Below, piece after piece: positions 1 to 12,204 of a stretch of 64,000 nucleotides of DNA; position 1 is the first letter of the stretch, and each line of letters begins with the position of its first letter. This DNA is from Gnetum montanum. Lineage: Eukaryota > Streptophyta > Gnetopsida > Gnetales > Gnetaceae. Below the pieces are notes generated by a model, which worked only from the letters and a program-made list of their open reading frames with translations, had not been told where the DNA came from and ran no database searches. Both the position numbers and the translations under genes were made by a program. Where the stretch lies: the NCBI GenBank assembly GCA_015680685.1, contig MNCI01006016.1, positions 119,727-183,726 of the forward strand. Reading direction: 5' to 3'.

Positions 1-96
1 ATGGCGGCGGGACGCGATATCGCATACGCGATATCGCAGGAGAAGACGCAATATCGCGTACGCGATATCACGGCACATGCAAGTCGTGTCTCATCA
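1..96 (-). mobile_element. Edge of a young LTR (element X), U3 end
   Basis: Read on the minus strand, the segment starts TGATGAGACACG at base 96, like the LTR starts of element D (TGATGAG). Bases 14-71 hold four copies of a 10-bp palindrome: GCGATATCGC at 14-23 and 28-37, and variants at 48-57 and 62-71. CpG is frequent here, against strong depletion elsewhere. No polypurine tract follows base 96; the next bases match element A's LTR. I therefore read it as the outer U3 end of a 5' or solo LTR inserted into A, with the rest left of the window. No partner copy is visible, so the boundary rests on the TGATGAG terminus and the break in similarity to A. Confidence 0.6.
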
Positions 97-252
97 ACTT
101 GGAATTAGGCATGAAACCTGAGAGTGTTACATGAGAGGTAAGGATGCATAATTGAGGACCAATAGCCTTAACCAAACATGCTAGACTACAAACACAAGGT
201 AAACAAAATACTTCAACAAATCAAAGGCTTACAATTGACATATAAATTACTA
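97..252 (-). mobile_element. Element A 3' LTR remnant (U3 part)
   Basis: This stretch aligns with 10040-10194 in the same orientation, including the shared ends ACATATAAATTAC and the run GGATGCAT. It is the U3 start of the downstream LTR of minus-strand element A. The rest of that LTR is not next to it, because element X occupies 1-96. The terminal CA seen at 10193-10194 has decayed to TA here. Confidence 0.65.
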
Positions 253-3130
253 GTGGATGCTTTATTATTTCCTCATGATTGGATAAAGTTAGTTCCAAAG
301 CTTTAACATCAAAGGCATAATGACTAGGACTAGAGACATTGCAAGGTCAATGCAGAGGAATACAAGTGTGCAAATACTTTGACATGGAACTCAATACAAA
401 ACTATCACTTTGAGATGAGAGAGGCCAGGGTATGATGACTGGTAAGAAGATTTCTTATCATAATTGTAGAACTAGGAATGCTTCTAGTATGATGGATGAT
501 CTATGGTATATTATTTTTTATTTTTTTTAAATCACTAATTATTGTGCATGTCTTTCTTATGCTTTTGGGATGTGATTGCTTCACCTTCAAATTTGTCTTT
601 CATGAAATGCTCTTAGGTTTTGGATTAAGCAAGTGTTCTTTGAGTGGTACTAATGATGTTGTCCTTATAGGCTCAAGGGTGTAGCTACCAAGGCATACTA
701 GACTACTGTGATGCTAAAACTCTTGTGAAATTGTTAAGCATTAAAACACCATTAAAAAACTCATGCATGAAAACCATGATAAGTATAATCCCCAAGTAAA
801 GCATGAAGAATAACTTCATAGCCTAATGATAAACACATACATGGGTATGATAACAAGTTAATATTGGAAAGTACATTCTCAATGGTGTTTCTACCCCACA
901 ACTAAGTTACAAGACACTAGCCTTGGATGACATTAACTACCAACATGTACTAGAGAACTCCAACATAAGAACTATAGATTTAAGCATGGGAGACAAAAAA
1001 TTAAAAAGAGTCTAAAAAATTATGATACCAATACTAAAGAAAATCGAGATAGTCAAACATGTAGGTAGAAAATGAAAGTGGAAGAGGGTAGTCTTGGTCA
1101 AATCATTAGTCTAATTGCATTGCTACCACATACACAGAAGACCAATTGAATGGCTTATGTTAAGCAACCACTACCAACTTGGAAGTTATGCTTGAGCATA
1201 CTTTCTTACAATGTCATGCCACAAAGGATTCACAAGTGGGTCCTCGCCATAGAAGGCTCACACCTTTATCATCCTTGTGAAACTTGTTGATGAGACACCT
1301 TTGAATTCCCAAAAATTAGTGAAATATTAGCATCCAACATGAGTCTATCCCCTTGGATGGCCAATCCTATCTCTTGCTTTTCTTAGTCAACTTCCTACCA
1401 TACACAACAATAGAAAATACATGTAATGGAATGAATGAATAGTGCATGGTGGATAGGAGAGAGGGAGAGGGAGAGTGCAACATTACTAGATTCCCAACCA
1501 ACCATTCAATTAGCTCATGAAGCACATGAGCATATCCTACACATTATGAGAGATCCACTGCTACATCTCATTACCATTACTCATTCCCTCAATAGGGATA
1601 GTTCTTCAAGTAACCCTTTCAAGTGAAAGATCACACCTACCACCACTTATGTGATCTAGCCTTGGTTATTTCATGGTATAACCATTGGTGAAATAAAACC
1701 AAGTCAACATGCTATAAAACATATAGAAGTTGAGATCTTGGTTTGATTTTCCTCCATCCATGCACATTTGCATAATAAGCTCCCTAAATTTTTCTCTACT
1801 AGAATACTCATCAATCCCTCTAGCTTTGCTTATCAGTCCTAATCCTAATAGAGGTTACAACACCATGAATAAAATATGATGGATACAACCATGATTTGGG
1901 TCAACAATTATAAATTCTGATCCCTAAAAACAAATGGATTTAAGATTTGAATGGAAGTAGCAATTAACATTAGCAAAGTTCACTTAGGAAGAGAATTCTA
2001 GGCCTTCATGGCCATGAGTAGGGATGAAGTAGTATATTATCGTGGACTATTACATTATAATTCAAGTGATCGAGGTAATGGATTGAACATGAAAAAAGGC
2101 TTACATGAGTATCAGTTCAACTGCTTTCTTTGGCTTAGTTAAGCAATTACATGATTGGTTCAAGATGGTAAAGCACTATTTTATGTGGATCAATAGCCAT
2201 GAGATTACATCACTCTTCCCATAATCTCTTCTTTTCATCACTCTATTATATATATATATATATATATATATAAGCTTCATTTTTATTTTTTCTTCTTTCT
2301 TGCTCTTTTTTTTCCTTTCATCTTTTCCTTTTTATGAGAGGAGAGTTTTCGATGTTGCATGAGGGTTATGAAAACAACTAGAGTGCTGGATAATTACCTA
2401 TATTCCTTTACTTACATGATGGAAAAGTTCATCCCTCATCACATGGCACATATAGGTTTGCAAGATTTGCAAACCTCTTCTAATCAAGGTGGCTAGGTAA
2501 GATAACATGTGCACCTTGGTCCAATCATACCTATTCAATGGTCACAAGGACTTTCAATGGCACACCCTTTCCCTTCTAGTAATTAAGCACTCTTTTAGGA
2601 TTCTAAAGCTCACATCCTAAAGTGTGGATGTACCACTTGTCCACGGTTCTAATAGTGTTAGCTTCAATAACTTGTAGTGTGAGTCCAAGCTTCCTACTAA
2701 ATCTAAGCCTAGTTCACCAATGATGGATAGAAGAAAATGGGTAGATGGCTTTTGATGTGTGAATATTCTATCGGTTAAGCTTTTACTTTAGATCCATTTG
2801 GCACTACTACATCATCATCACATCTATAACTCACCCATCCATCAAGCACATTAATTGGTTTTATCATACACATACAAACACACTTAAGAAATGAATAGAT
2901 CATGAATGATTAATCATTAAGCTTAAAAATATAAATACTACTAACTAAAAACACAATATTTATTTAGACTTATAAGCAAAATAATAGACCAAAATGAAAA
3001 ATTCAACATGGCATGAAGGATATCCCTCCAGTGACTAATTCATATCTATCATCTGATAGAGCTTTGAATACAAGATACAAGATTGATCCTTAAGTACTCT
3101 CAGAGGTGAAAGATATTCTCTCTAATGCTT
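253..3130 (-). other. Element A region between pol and 3' LTR, no gene recognised
   Basis: About 2.9 kb lies between the integrase C-terminus and the 3' LTR of element A. In elements B and C the same position holds an extra gene. Here all frames are heavily broken and I could not recognise the LPFPCLI(Q/R)KLC motif or the coiled-coil tail found in B and C. A (TA)n tract lies inside. The small open frames in this stretch show no family resemblance and are not reported as genes. Confidence 0.45.
2247..2272. repeat. (TA)13 microsatellite
   Basis: Uninterrupted TA dinucleotide run of about 26 bp followed by a T/C-rich stretch. It lies in the non-coding 3' part of element A. Confidence 0.9.
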
Positions 3131-4350
3131 CATGTCTTTCCCATTACCCAAAAATAATTTATTCAACTCATCAAGATGGTAAAGTGGTCTATGCTAGACT
3201 AGTGACTAGTGTGGATGATGTGTGATCCTTTCCATTGAAATTAAAATTTATCCAAATAAGCCAAGTGAAGCAGATTAAAATAGAGAACCTTATCATTATG
3301 TTTAAAATCAAAATCCCTAGCATGAAAATCATGGTGATCCTTAGCATAAGAATGTTATAATTCACTATGCATAAAGGTAATTTTGCAATTTTCATCAAGA
3401 TGGTTGAGGCTAATCAGCCTCTCGTTTTGAGTATAATCTAAGGTCATATCAAAATTTGCCATACTACCTAAGGTTTTTATGTCAAGATTAATAGGAAGTC
3501 ATAGAATTTATCCATAGACTAACTCAAATGCAGTGTATCCCACTAGATTTTTCTATGTCATTCGATAGGACCAAAGGGCATCATTAAGCTTGTTGGTCCA
3601 ATCTCTTTTGTACCTACTAACCATTTTGCTAAGTATTCTAATGATTTCATGGTTAGTGAGTTTCACATGGACATTAGCCTATGAGTGATAAAGAGAAGTT
3701 AATTTATGATTAATTCAATAAGATTTCAATAGATTCTTAGAAATCTTATTAGTAAAATGCATGTCATTATTGAAGATCAAGATTCATGGGATGCCAAATT
3801 GATGGAGCACATTGTTTTGAAGGAAGTTTCTTATGGTGGTAGATGAGAAATCCTTAATGGAAATAGCTTTTTCTCACTTCTTGTAATAATCTATACATAC
3901 AATAATGTATGCTTTGTCATTGGAGGTAGGAGATATAGGACTGACAAAGTCAATCCATCATATCTCAAAGGACTCTAATGGCTAAATCAATTGGCATTGT
4001 TTCTCCATACATGAGGATATACCTTCCTCACATTAGCACTTATCACAACAACATAAAAAGTGTTGAGCATCATGGAACATGTTGGGCTAAAAATAGCTCT
4101 TGAGCAACAACTTTGTTAGGGTTCTCTTTTTAGCATAGTTTCCACCACAGACATCATGGTACACATGAGCCAAGACATCACCTTGGCATTCATCAAGAAT
4201 CCACCACCTTATTAGGCCATAAGGGAATTTCTTATAGGGATGCTCTTTGATAACCAAGTAAGATTTCACTTGGTCCTAGAATCGTTGGATTTTATGTTTG
4301 TCCCATCTAGGAGAAAGCTTCTTGGCCACTAGGTAATTAAGGATATTAGC
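3130..4350 (-). pseudogene. Element A integrase, decayed
   Basis: The minus strand encodes a Ty3/gypsy integrase broken by many stops. Going 5' to 3': a start near 4000 with the core motif resembling DYVSPISPTSNDKAYIIV; a central stretch with the WTNKLNDALWSYRMT motif near 3575; and a C-terminal GD-V-L-Y type segment (HNDKVLYFNLLHLAYL) near 3250. Integrase inserts the cDNA into nuclear DNA. The motif order matches the integrases of B (19310-20519) and C. Numerous TAG and TAA codons mean no product is expected. Confidence 0.75.
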
Positions 4351-4449
4351 ATCCCATGAGCATTGATGCCCACTCTTTGATTTGAAAATAGCCTTAAAAA
4401 TGTGATTATTTGTAATGTCATTAAGAAGAACACCTTCTCCTTTGTTTCC

Positions 4450-5690
4450 AATTCGTAATCATGATAGATGATATGCCACCATGTTCTTAGCTCCCTTGCA
4501 GTCAATCATACAAAGTTCATATTCCTGCAAGATAACTAGAAATCATATCATACAAGGAATGATATTTGGTTTATTCATGAGGAACTGGATGATTCTATGA
4601 TTGGTGAATGAAAATTTTTCACTCCAAAACATAATGCCTAAATTTTTTAAGTACAAAAACAATGGCCATCAATTCTTTTTCTATGATGGTATAATTTATC
4701 TAAGAGCCCACAATGCTTCAACTAGCACAATGAATGTTTTAGGGTCTCTTTTTCTCATTAAATTGCATTAGAACAACATCAAATGCAAAGTTAGAAGTAT
4801 CTATCATTATGTAGAATGGTTGAGTCCAATTAGGACTCTAAAATATAGGGATTCACATTGGCCTTTTCTTTAGACATTGGAAGAGATTTTCATAGTCCTT
4901 ACTTCACAAGAATGGAAAATCTTTATTTATGAGATCAAATAAGGGTTTGGCTATTCTAGAATAGTCTTTAACTATCACACCTCTTTAACTATCATGTGCA
5001 TTTATGTCATATTCTTGATGATGTGGATCTTGTCAAGATTAACTTTAATTCTCTTCTTTAAAACTTTATTATCAAGAATGATGTTCTCTGTCATGATTAA
5101 ATAGCTTTTTTCCAATTTAGCTTTAAGTTCATGTTCTAATAGTGACATAAGAAAACTTCAAGATGGTCCAAGGCTTCTTGGAATGATTTGATGTAAGTGA
5201 AAAAATCATCCATAAAGACTTCTACACTCTTGCCAATGTAATCCTCAAACATAGATATCATCCACCAATGGAATGTGGCTAGTGCATTACATAATCTAAA
5301 GGACATGTGCTTGAAGGCAAAGGTCCCCATGGATAGATAAATTTAGTCTTGTCTTACTTCTCTAGTGCTATATTAATTTGATTATAACTAGAGTACCCAT
5401 TAAGAAAGCTGTAGTACTCTTATCTAGAGACATTGTTCAATACCAAGTTCACAAAGGATAATGGAAAATTATCTTTAAAAGTGATGGCATTCAATAATAT
5501 CTAGTAGATACAAACTTTTCATTCATTCTCCTTCTTAGGTGTGACTACAATAAAATTGATCCACTCACTATTAGAGATAGGCTTTATGAAACTAATCCAT
5601 TAAAGATGATTTTGCTTTTCACACATCTTGCATATTTGGATTAAGTTTACATTGGAATATTTACCAAGGTATAATACTTAGGTCCTTGTA
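4450..5690 (-). pseudogene. Element A reverse transcriptase and RNase H, decayed
   Basis: A 64-codon open piece at 5136-5330 contains GTFAFKHMSFRLCNALATFH and then EVFMDDFFTYIKSF. The latter holds the FMDDF form of the catalytic YxDD box that is usual in plant Ty3/gypsy RT. RNase H and connection sequence follow on the minus strand down to about 4450. RT copies the element RNA into DNA and RNase H removes the RNA. The gene order PR-RT-RH-IN read on the minus strand fits the Metaviridae. Reading frames outside the open piece are interrupted. Confidence 0.8.
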
Positions 5691-6179
5691 TATGTGGTGC
5701 TAACATATTAAAGGATCATTTCCACTTTATGACTATCCTTTTCAATTTATCCTTTTGAATGATCATTAGAAAGAAATTAATGATGATTGGGTGACCATTT
5801 GTAAGAAACAGATACTCTAAGCCTTCTAGAAGTGGCTTGAGATTAAGTGGTGGTGAAGAAATATCTTGGAATAAATTGAGAGTATCCTATAATTTAGGAT
5901 CATATTACACCATCGCATCGTCCTTTATTGTGTTTTCCCTTTCTGAATTAGATGATTTTTCATGAGATAAGACAAGAGCATTAATTGGCCTATCAAAGAC
6001 CTAATATGTAGCTTTAGGAATGAGACATTCTTCAAGGTAATTTATGCCTCTAATGACATAAAGATGCTGTATGAAATAATAATTGCAACCATGCTTATCA
6101 CAAGACTGGGAAGGATTACATGAGATCTACTTGTAGTATGTTTTTCTAGTTGCATCTTTCTTATCAATTTTTAAAGTGG

Positions 6180-6480
6180 AGGCCTTGGAAAACTATCTTA
6201 ACATCAATGGTGCTTGACCAGGTTTTTCCATGATGATAGGGAAGCTATCTCCCATCATATTTTCTAGTTTGATCACTAAGAAATCAACAGGGTATGACCA
6301 TCTTGCAAAAGTATTCATAACATCATTCACTTATTCCATGAGATATGCATAAGATTGGTCTACTAGCTTTAATATGATGTTAGTAATCTTGAGAGAGGAA
6401 AGCTCCCAATTAAGGTATTACTTAATGAGATGATATTGAATCTTGAACTAGAGTTACAAAGAGCTAGGTAATGATCTTTC
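6180..6480 (-). pseudogene. Element A aspartic protease, C-terminal part
   Basis: Minus-strand translation gives WSYPVDFLVIKLENMMGDSF followed by PIIMEKPG. It aligns with GWSYPTDFLVIKVENCKGDF and PINIRRPW in element B's protease and with the same segment in C. The normally conserved G-R-P-W loop is damaged (EKPG). The catalytic D-S/T-G part is not clear. The protease cleaves the Gag-Pol polyprotein. Confidence 0.6.
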
Positions 6481-6699
6481 TCATTAATTTGAATTTGTAC
6501 CATGGGATTGCTAGGATCAATCTTCTTTTCAAATAGATGACCTTCTTTAAATACTCATGTGGTCATCTTAGATATTATGATTATTATAATGTCATTTCTA
6601 TTAGGTGTCATCACATTTGAACAACTAGATACATTGGAAGAGCCCTTCTATGAAGTGGATAGAATGCTTTGATATTTCTTAGAGAATGGTATTGGGAGC

Positions 6700-8390
6700 T
6701 CTTAGATTTAGATGGTTATTTTTCTTGAAGAATTATCCTCTCCACATGAGGAAGAGGATGGAGTGGACCTAGCACCATGATGTTCGCATCTATGTTATGA
6801 AAAGATCTCCTACCATGGAATCTCAAATTTTCCTCTATAACCAAGTTAATAGGAGCTTGGTAATATTTCCCAATAGCATATGTGAAAGTAGGATCAACAT
6901 AGTATGTAATATTATAAGATTTGGTTTGTCTTGTTTGTGGTTGATTAGGGATCCCACCTTACATACAATCAGACAACAAAAGCTGTTGTTGATGGTGAGG
7001 AGCTTGTCAGATAGGGTTATTGGAATAAGGACTTGGAGGAAACAACATCAATTGTTACATTAGAGAATTTCATGAAGTAGCCTCCCAAGGATTTTGAGTT
7101 GATCATTGCTGGTACTACTGCATGGCTTGCAAGTAAATACCTCTAGGATAGTATGATGGGCTATAGGAGGAAGTCCTCCTTGTCTGCTTCCTAATGAAAT
7201 TTAGATTCAAATGTATCCTAGCTCATTCCATTTCACCAATCATGTGGTCCATCACTAGGTAGCACAATGACTCATGAAGATCCATGTAATACTAGTAGGG
7301 ATCCTCATCATTGGAGGAAGAGGAAGCCTCATCTGAATCTCCTCATATGTCCTTAGAGAAAAAGAGCTTCTCTGTACCTTTTCCCATGTACTTCTTTCTA
7401 TGCTTAGGTGGTATAATGGCTTTTGCTACCTCAACCACTCTGCCTTCAACATCCTTGAAGGTAGTGATCATTTTTTATCCATTGCATCCCAAACTTTGTC
7501 CACCCTGTGGGCCAAATCTCCCAAGCTCTTATGACTTCTAACTTGATCATGCATTAATTCCTTAATAAAAAAAGGAGATTTGGTAGTACCTTTGATAATT
7601 TTGATCTTCTTCCTATGCATGGGATTGCAGCTATACTTCTCTAAGGATTATCATTTTCTTCATTGTTTGTTCATACTAGCAATAGTATGGAGGGGTGCTT
7701 TAATTTGGACCATAAACTTTTTATGTATGTGGCTTATTGTATTCACATCTACTCACTTTCTTGTCTCCTGCCTTAGGCCTTTTACAATATGCATGATTTA
7801 ATTTCTTTTATTAAAGCCATGATTCAAATAATGATGAGTAGTTTGAAGATATCTCTCCATGGCAATGTCCTGTGATTCATGGGCTCCTTACCTTCATTTG
7901 GTCATATCCTTCTAGATGTTGAAAATATGGGTATAGGTTTGGAACTTGATGTAGAAAATTTTAATCATATCCTTCCACGCCTGAATTAACTTAGGTGACA
8001 AAGATTTGTACTAGGTTTTAACTTGTTCAATGAAGGTGTAAGGAAATAACCACAACTTTTACCAATTATTGATGATCCCTTATAAACAACAAGCATTATC
8101 AAATGCCTATACATGGAGCTAGGGATCATCATTGGTATACTCTCTATATAATGGAACATATGGCATTTTTATACATTTAACATTGATATCACAAATATGC
8201 TTCTTTTGAAATGAAAAAAAATTCATTAAGCTCATGATAATCACTCTAGTCAAATAAAGGGAAATTATCATCACTGAATGACATTGATGAGTGAAGATGT
8301 TAGAATCTAGGAAGGAGGCCATCCTCATATGTTTGAGTTGCATTGGGATTGATAGCCCCTAGTTATGGACCTTCATGGTGGAGTGGTCCT
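6700..8390 (-). pseudogene. Element A gag, decayed
   Basis: From about 8343 down, the minus strand reads KMPYVPLYREYTNDDP and then AFDNACCL-GIINNW-KLW. This is a Tat-type gag core (retrotransposon capsid), continuing with SLSPKLIQAWKDMIKIFYIKF near 8000 and KGLRQETRK near 7770. Stops and frame changes are frequent. I could not find a zinc knuckle. Its sequence differs enough from the gags of B, C, D and E to suggest a separate subfamily. Confidence 0.6.
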
Positions 8391-8890
8391 TTGCCTTTGA
8401 TATCAATTTTCTTGCCTCACTTTTCATCTAAGTGATTAGATGAAAAGCCATGAGGGATCCCTTTCTCTGCCATCTAATCTCAAATCTCTTGCCTCAGTTG
8501 AGACTCATAATCACTAAGGTTACTTATCTAAGCCATGTAAAATTTTTGAAATTTCTACGACTCAAGGTTGATCATTACTTCTTTGAGTTCTATTGTGATA
8601 ACTATAGTTGGCTTTTTTGCAAAATGTCCATGAAAATTATGTCATCTTTCCTACTTATTCTAATGATAAGTTATGCTAATTGATGGTAGAGTTGATTCAT
8701 TATCATGCTCAAATATGATAGAAGGCTTTTGTTATTTTGGTACTTCTATTGAGACTCTTGGTAGTATCGTCTACCATCTTGATTTTAACCACAACCTATA
8801 CATATAACACTAAGAAATACACTAGGGTTGAATAAAGATCAAGATTAAAATTGTACAAGTATTTCTAGGTAATTCACCAATGCTTTTGTT

Positions 8891-8903
8891 AGCAATGATG
8901 CCA
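8891..8903 (-). other. Element A primer binding site
   Basis: On the minus strand, directly inside the LTR, lies TGGCATCATTGCT. It matches the TGGCGCCGTTGCC-type site used by Tat/Athila elements (complement of a tRNA 3' end, probably tRNA-Asp) after C-to-T and G-to-A decay. Confidence 0.65.
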
Positions 8904-8904
8904 A

Positions 8905-10194
8905 TGATAGGGGTCCTACTAGTTTTTTGATCAAGGGATATATCCTTCAAATTATGGTGCGATCTTATCATAAGCTTTAAAGATGATATTCAGTGGATTG
9001 CTAGGAATACTCATGTATGCTGTTGTGTTCAAAACGTGTAAAATATATTACAATATATATGATATTATCCAATTATATGTAACCATGAAGAAAGAAAGAA
9101 AAGAAAATATTTATCATTTTATATTTTGTATTTTTTATGTATTTTGTAGTTATAAATAACAAAATGATAATAAACATATGTGCATTGCAGTCCCACTTGG
9201 GGATAGGGGCAATGCTCACATACACACATACACATGTTGTAATCCCTTAAGGGACAAGTACAACACCACATAAAAATATAATAAAATTACTCTTAATCAC
9301 AATCTTGATGGGCCAACACGATGCTATTTACTTGTGACTTCCTTAGGTAAGGTTGAGTTGTCACAACATATGAAAATGAGAAGTGAATAAATATTTTTAG
9401 GATTTAATATTTTATACTATTTTTTGATATTTTAATATTTAAGGAATCAATGGTAAATTTAAGAAAATCATAAGCTTTATTTATTGTGCAAACATTGGAC
9501 TCTACATTAATCAAATAGTTCTAGGCTATGTAAGCAAGGTAGCACTTTAACAAAATCTAGTCATACTTATGAAAGTGATGACTCAAAACACACATAAATA
9601 GGGAAGGAAATTACTTACCCAAGGGAAGAAGAGCTCTTCACATAAGCCAAATGCTAGAAGCCCAAGAAAATAACTAAGAGAACTTGTTTTTATGTGAGAA
9701 CTCTTTCTAGGTATTTATAGTTTTCACATGGGAACAAAGAGGGTTTGTTAGCATCTAGATATTAATGGAGGTTCTTTGACATCATACTAGCCAACTTGGA
9801 TCACATCGTAGGTAAGGAGGAACAAGTAGGGCTAGGTAAGAGGTGTTTTGGCTCTCCTAAATTAATGCAAGGAATGCACTATAGTCCCTATGCTGACATA
9901 GGAGGTGCATTGATGCAAGGTAGTCAATGCACCCTCATTAGCCACAACTATCAACTTTTCCAATGGAATAAGCCTAAACTTGAAGGCATATGTTGGAATG
10001 ACTCCATGACATCCAAATGAAGCTAAAATTAGCCTAAAGGGCTTAGAATTAGACATGAAACCTTAAAGTGTGATATGAGAGATAAGGATGCATCACCGAA
10101 GACTAATAATCTCAATCGAATGCACTAGACTATAAACAGAATGCACAAAACACTTTCCAAAATCTAGGATTTACAATTAACATATAAATTACCA
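8905..10194 (-). mobile_element. Element A 5' LTR
   Basis: Plus-strand ends are TGATAGGGG at 8905 and TTACCA at 10194, giving TG...CA on the minus strand and a length of about 1290 bp. Its U3 (about 9720-10194) aligns with 97-252. A minus-strand TATA box CTATAAATACC lies at 9710-9720, and the primer binding site sits next to the inner end. R and U5 sequence (8905-9595) is repeated in inverted orientation at 10201-10871. Confidence 0.7.
9710..9720 (-). promoter_or_regulatory. TATA box of element A LTR
   Basis: CTATAAATACC on the minus strand, about 800 bp from the inner LTR end. This is a typical plant LTR promoter core. Transcription would run leftward into A. Confidence 0.65.
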
Positions 10195-10200
10195 CTAGAT

Positions 10201-10871
10201 GATTTTCTAGTCACATTCACAATTTTGGCTAGACTCTGTTAGAGTGCTACCTTGCTTACATAGCCCATAACCATTTGGTCAATATAAAGTCTAGTGTTTG
10301 CATAGCAAGCAAAGCTTAGGAATTTCCTTTATTTTTTCATTGATGCCTTAAACACTAAAATAATAAAAAGCATAAAATAATAAAAAAACATAAAAATATT
10401 TATTTAATTCTTATTGTATAAGCTATGACAATTCATCCTTGCTCACTAAGATCATAAATATATGACATGGTGTTGGGTAATCAACGTTGTGACTAAGAAC
10501 CATTTTATTTGCATTTCATTTGTGGTGTTGCACCTATCCCTAGGAGGGACTGCAACATGAGCATCATGCTTGTATCTATGAGGGATTGCAATGCATGTGT
10601 GTTTATTCTTTTTATTTGTTTCTTACAATTATAAAATTCATAGAAAATCATAAAACATAGAATTATAAATATTTCTCTTTATCTTCCATCATAGAAGCAT
10701 TAGATTTATTTTTATTATATGTATTACATTCTTTTTTATATTTCTTAAACACAATGATATACATGATTTTTCTTAGTAATCTACTCAACATTGTCCTTGA
10801 ACCTTATGATTGGATCACACTACGATTTATATGATAAATCTTATTCATCCAAAACTAGTGGGATCCTATCA
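10201..10871 (+). mobile_element. Inverted R-U5 LTR fragment related to element A
   Basis: The segment aligns with the reverse complement of 8905-9595. Shared landmarks include GTGCTACCTTGCTTACATAG (10230) and the terminal GGATCCTATCA at 10861-10871. It lacks U3, and no primer binding site follows base 10871. It is either the 3' part of an older plus-orientation LTR into which A inserted, or a truncated solo LTR. With the A LTR it forms an inverted repeat of about 670-690 bp arms around a loop of about 605 bp. Confidence 0.75.
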
Positions 10872-12204
10872 GTTTCTTTAGAATATAAGGGGTATCATTA
10901 GTATGAAATGATTTAATTAGAATAACATGGAATGTAGTGTGACTTTTCATATCACTAGATAAAGAGAATTAATACACTACTTTCCTTATTCTTTCAATAA
11001 TGGAAAAGAAACTACAAAAATGATGTGAGAGTTTGGAATACTTCCCTAGCTTTAATAACCTCATTGTGGGTTTTTAATTCGTAGTAAGATCTAGTTTCCA
11101 ACTTGATACTTGTTCTTAATTCAAGCCTTATCTATATATTATTTATACTTATCTTAAGCTTCTTGTAAATTCCTTTAAACTTTAGTTACTATTTGCTCCA
11201 TTATTTTCATCTTCTCTTTCTTGTAGTCATTTCTTTTCATAAAATCAAACCAAGAGATGTGAAATCTATAATTTTTTTTATAAACCACTTCAAAAGAAGT
11301 CCTTTGGCTAAGTTATGCAAAGTACAAATATAAGAAAAATTTGTCAAAGACAAATAACTTTTTCAAGTTTTTGGTTTATTTTGAACATAGCTTTTTAGTA
11401 TATCTTCCAATATTCGATTTATTCTTTCAGTTTACCCATTAATTTCAAGATGATAAGCAATGCTAAATTTAATTTGGGTGCCTAGATCTTGAAAGAAGCT
11501 ATGTTAAAGTTATAACATAAATTTTGGATCTCAGTAGTAGATTATGATTTTAGGACTCCCATGTAGTAAAGATATTTCTCTAGCAAAAGCTCCTACCATA
11601 TTAAACATTATAATAGTCCACTAGAATGAAATAAGTTATTTCTAATAGTTGATCAATCATTGCTAGGATAACATTTTTTCCTCTTGATCTTAGAAAGACT
11701 AATGATGAAATTCATAGTCATATCTTCTTACCTCTAGCTTAGGAATTCCAAGGATTGAAGCAATCTCTTACATTTCTTCTATTTTTCCTTCATAGTTTGA
11801 CATGTTGAATGATTCCTAACATACTAATCACATCTTTCTTCAACCCTATCTAGTAATAAAACTTTCTCACTATTAAAAATGTTTTAATAAATCTAGAGTG
11901 ACTTGAATAGGGAACTTCATGTGCTTCATATAGTAATTTTCTTTTCCATTCTCTTTTGGGAACATACACACATTAGTTCTTATACAAGATTCTCTTATTT
12001 AGTTCATAACCTAGGTACTTAATCAAATGTTATAAAATATTTCTAAAGTATAGATCTTGTGAAAGGTGATTTTGAAGGTTATCCTTCATCACATTAGTAA
12101 CAATACTTATTATCATTATCCACATTATACTTAAAGCATCAACAAAAATATTTTGATTATATGATATATCTTTTAATTTAAATTATAATGTATTAAATAA
12201 TAAG
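10872..12204 (-). pseudogene. Element H: chromovirus-like integrase remnant
   Basis: The minus strand encodes a Ty3/gypsy integrase unlike those of A-C. Clear pieces are SIAYHLEINGQTER-like sequence at about 11395-11470 (usual family motif H-P-Q-T-D-G-Q-T-E), a zinc-binding region near 11800, and a C-terminal stretch at about 10900-11040 reading FSIIERIRKVVY then TTFHVIL. This matches the C-terminal subdomain that precedes the chromodomain in chromoviruses. Stops are frequent. The left edge is cut by the inverted LTR fragment and the right edge by element E's LTR; no H LTR is in the window. Confidence 0.65.

Noticed and set aside
1-75. GCGATATCGC palindromes as a replication origin, CpG island of a gene, or CRISPR-like repeat
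   Set aside because: They lie inside an LTR edge with the TGATGAG terminus; spacing is irregular and no gene follows.
2247-2272. (TA)n tract as a regulatory element
   Set aside because: Simple microsatellite; no associated promoter or gene.
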